Source: CAYUDP01 sp964443725
GTDB lineage: Bacteria; Patescibacteriota; Minisyncoccia; Phycocordibacterales; JAKFXT01
Length of the DNA stretch: 5,416 nucleotides
Assembly: GCA_964443725.1 (NCBI GenBank)
Contig: CAYUDP010000027.1
Location: forward strand, 1-5,416
Direction of reading: 5' to 3'
Position numbers and translations under genes: made by a program. The notes beneath the pieces were generated by a model. The model ran no database searches. It was not told where the DNA came from and was given only the letters and a program-made list of their open reading frames with translations. Of this stretch, positions 5,389 to 5,416 are shown in pieces. Positions within the stretch are counted from its first letter, which is position 1. Each line of letters begins with the position of its first letter.

Positions 5389-5416
5389 TAATTTTATAAC
5401 CATTAACCTGTAATCT

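Noticed and set aside
5370..5400. Possible promoter TTGTGA (5370-5375) with TATAAC (5395-5400) for a gene beyond the window
   Set aside because: The 19-nt spacing is poor, the downstream gene is not visible, and the AT-rich flank makes chance matches likely.

Overview
The window is an AT-rich, gene-dense bacterial segment with every gene on the + strand. It runs from the 3' end of groEL, through a compact cluster of five membrane-associated genes, to a tRNA-Ser gene. The content (GroEL with a Gly/Met-rich tail, DUF2207, LemA, an HtpX-type protease, a small CDP-alcohol phosphatidyltransferase), the very short spacers and the lack of recognisable Shine-Dalgarno sequences fit a streamlined bacterium. 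The best guess is a Patescibacteria/CPR (Parcubacteria-like) genome, but this is inference, not proof. TGA serves as a stop for the last protein gene and no reading frame needs recoding, so the code-25 lineages (Gracilibacteria/Absconditabacteria) are unlikely.

Layout. Positions 1-149 hold the C-terminal end of groEL, closed by a strong 18-bp hairpin terminator (158-203). A perfect TATAAT box lies 10 nt before the next ATG, so the following transcript is probably leaderless or nearly so. The cluster then reads: a DUF2207 membrane protein with a Ser/Gly-rich tail (255-2171); LemA (2232-2783); a polytopic membrane protein resembling DUF6159 (2788-3663); the HtpX zinc metalloprotease (3700-4599); and a CDP-alcohol phosphatidyltransferase whose ATG directly follows the htpX stop (4600-5208). 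A good sigma70-like promoter sits inside the 3' end of that last gene. It probably drives the tRNA-Ser(GGA) gene at 5237-5324, which has an encoded CCA. The last 92 bases show only weak AT-rich hairpins.

How the genes may work together. HtpX is a membrane-protein quality-control protease in characterised bacteria, and LemA genes are found next to htpX in several lineages. Here two further membrane proteins of unknown function flank LemA, and a phospholipid-synthesis enzyme follows. The simplest reading is an envelope-maintenance operon next to the cytoplasmic chaperonin gene. A physical complex of DUF2207, LemA, the DUF6159-like protein and HtpX is a hypothesis suggested only by gene order. 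No mobile element, CRISPR array or pseudogene is visible.
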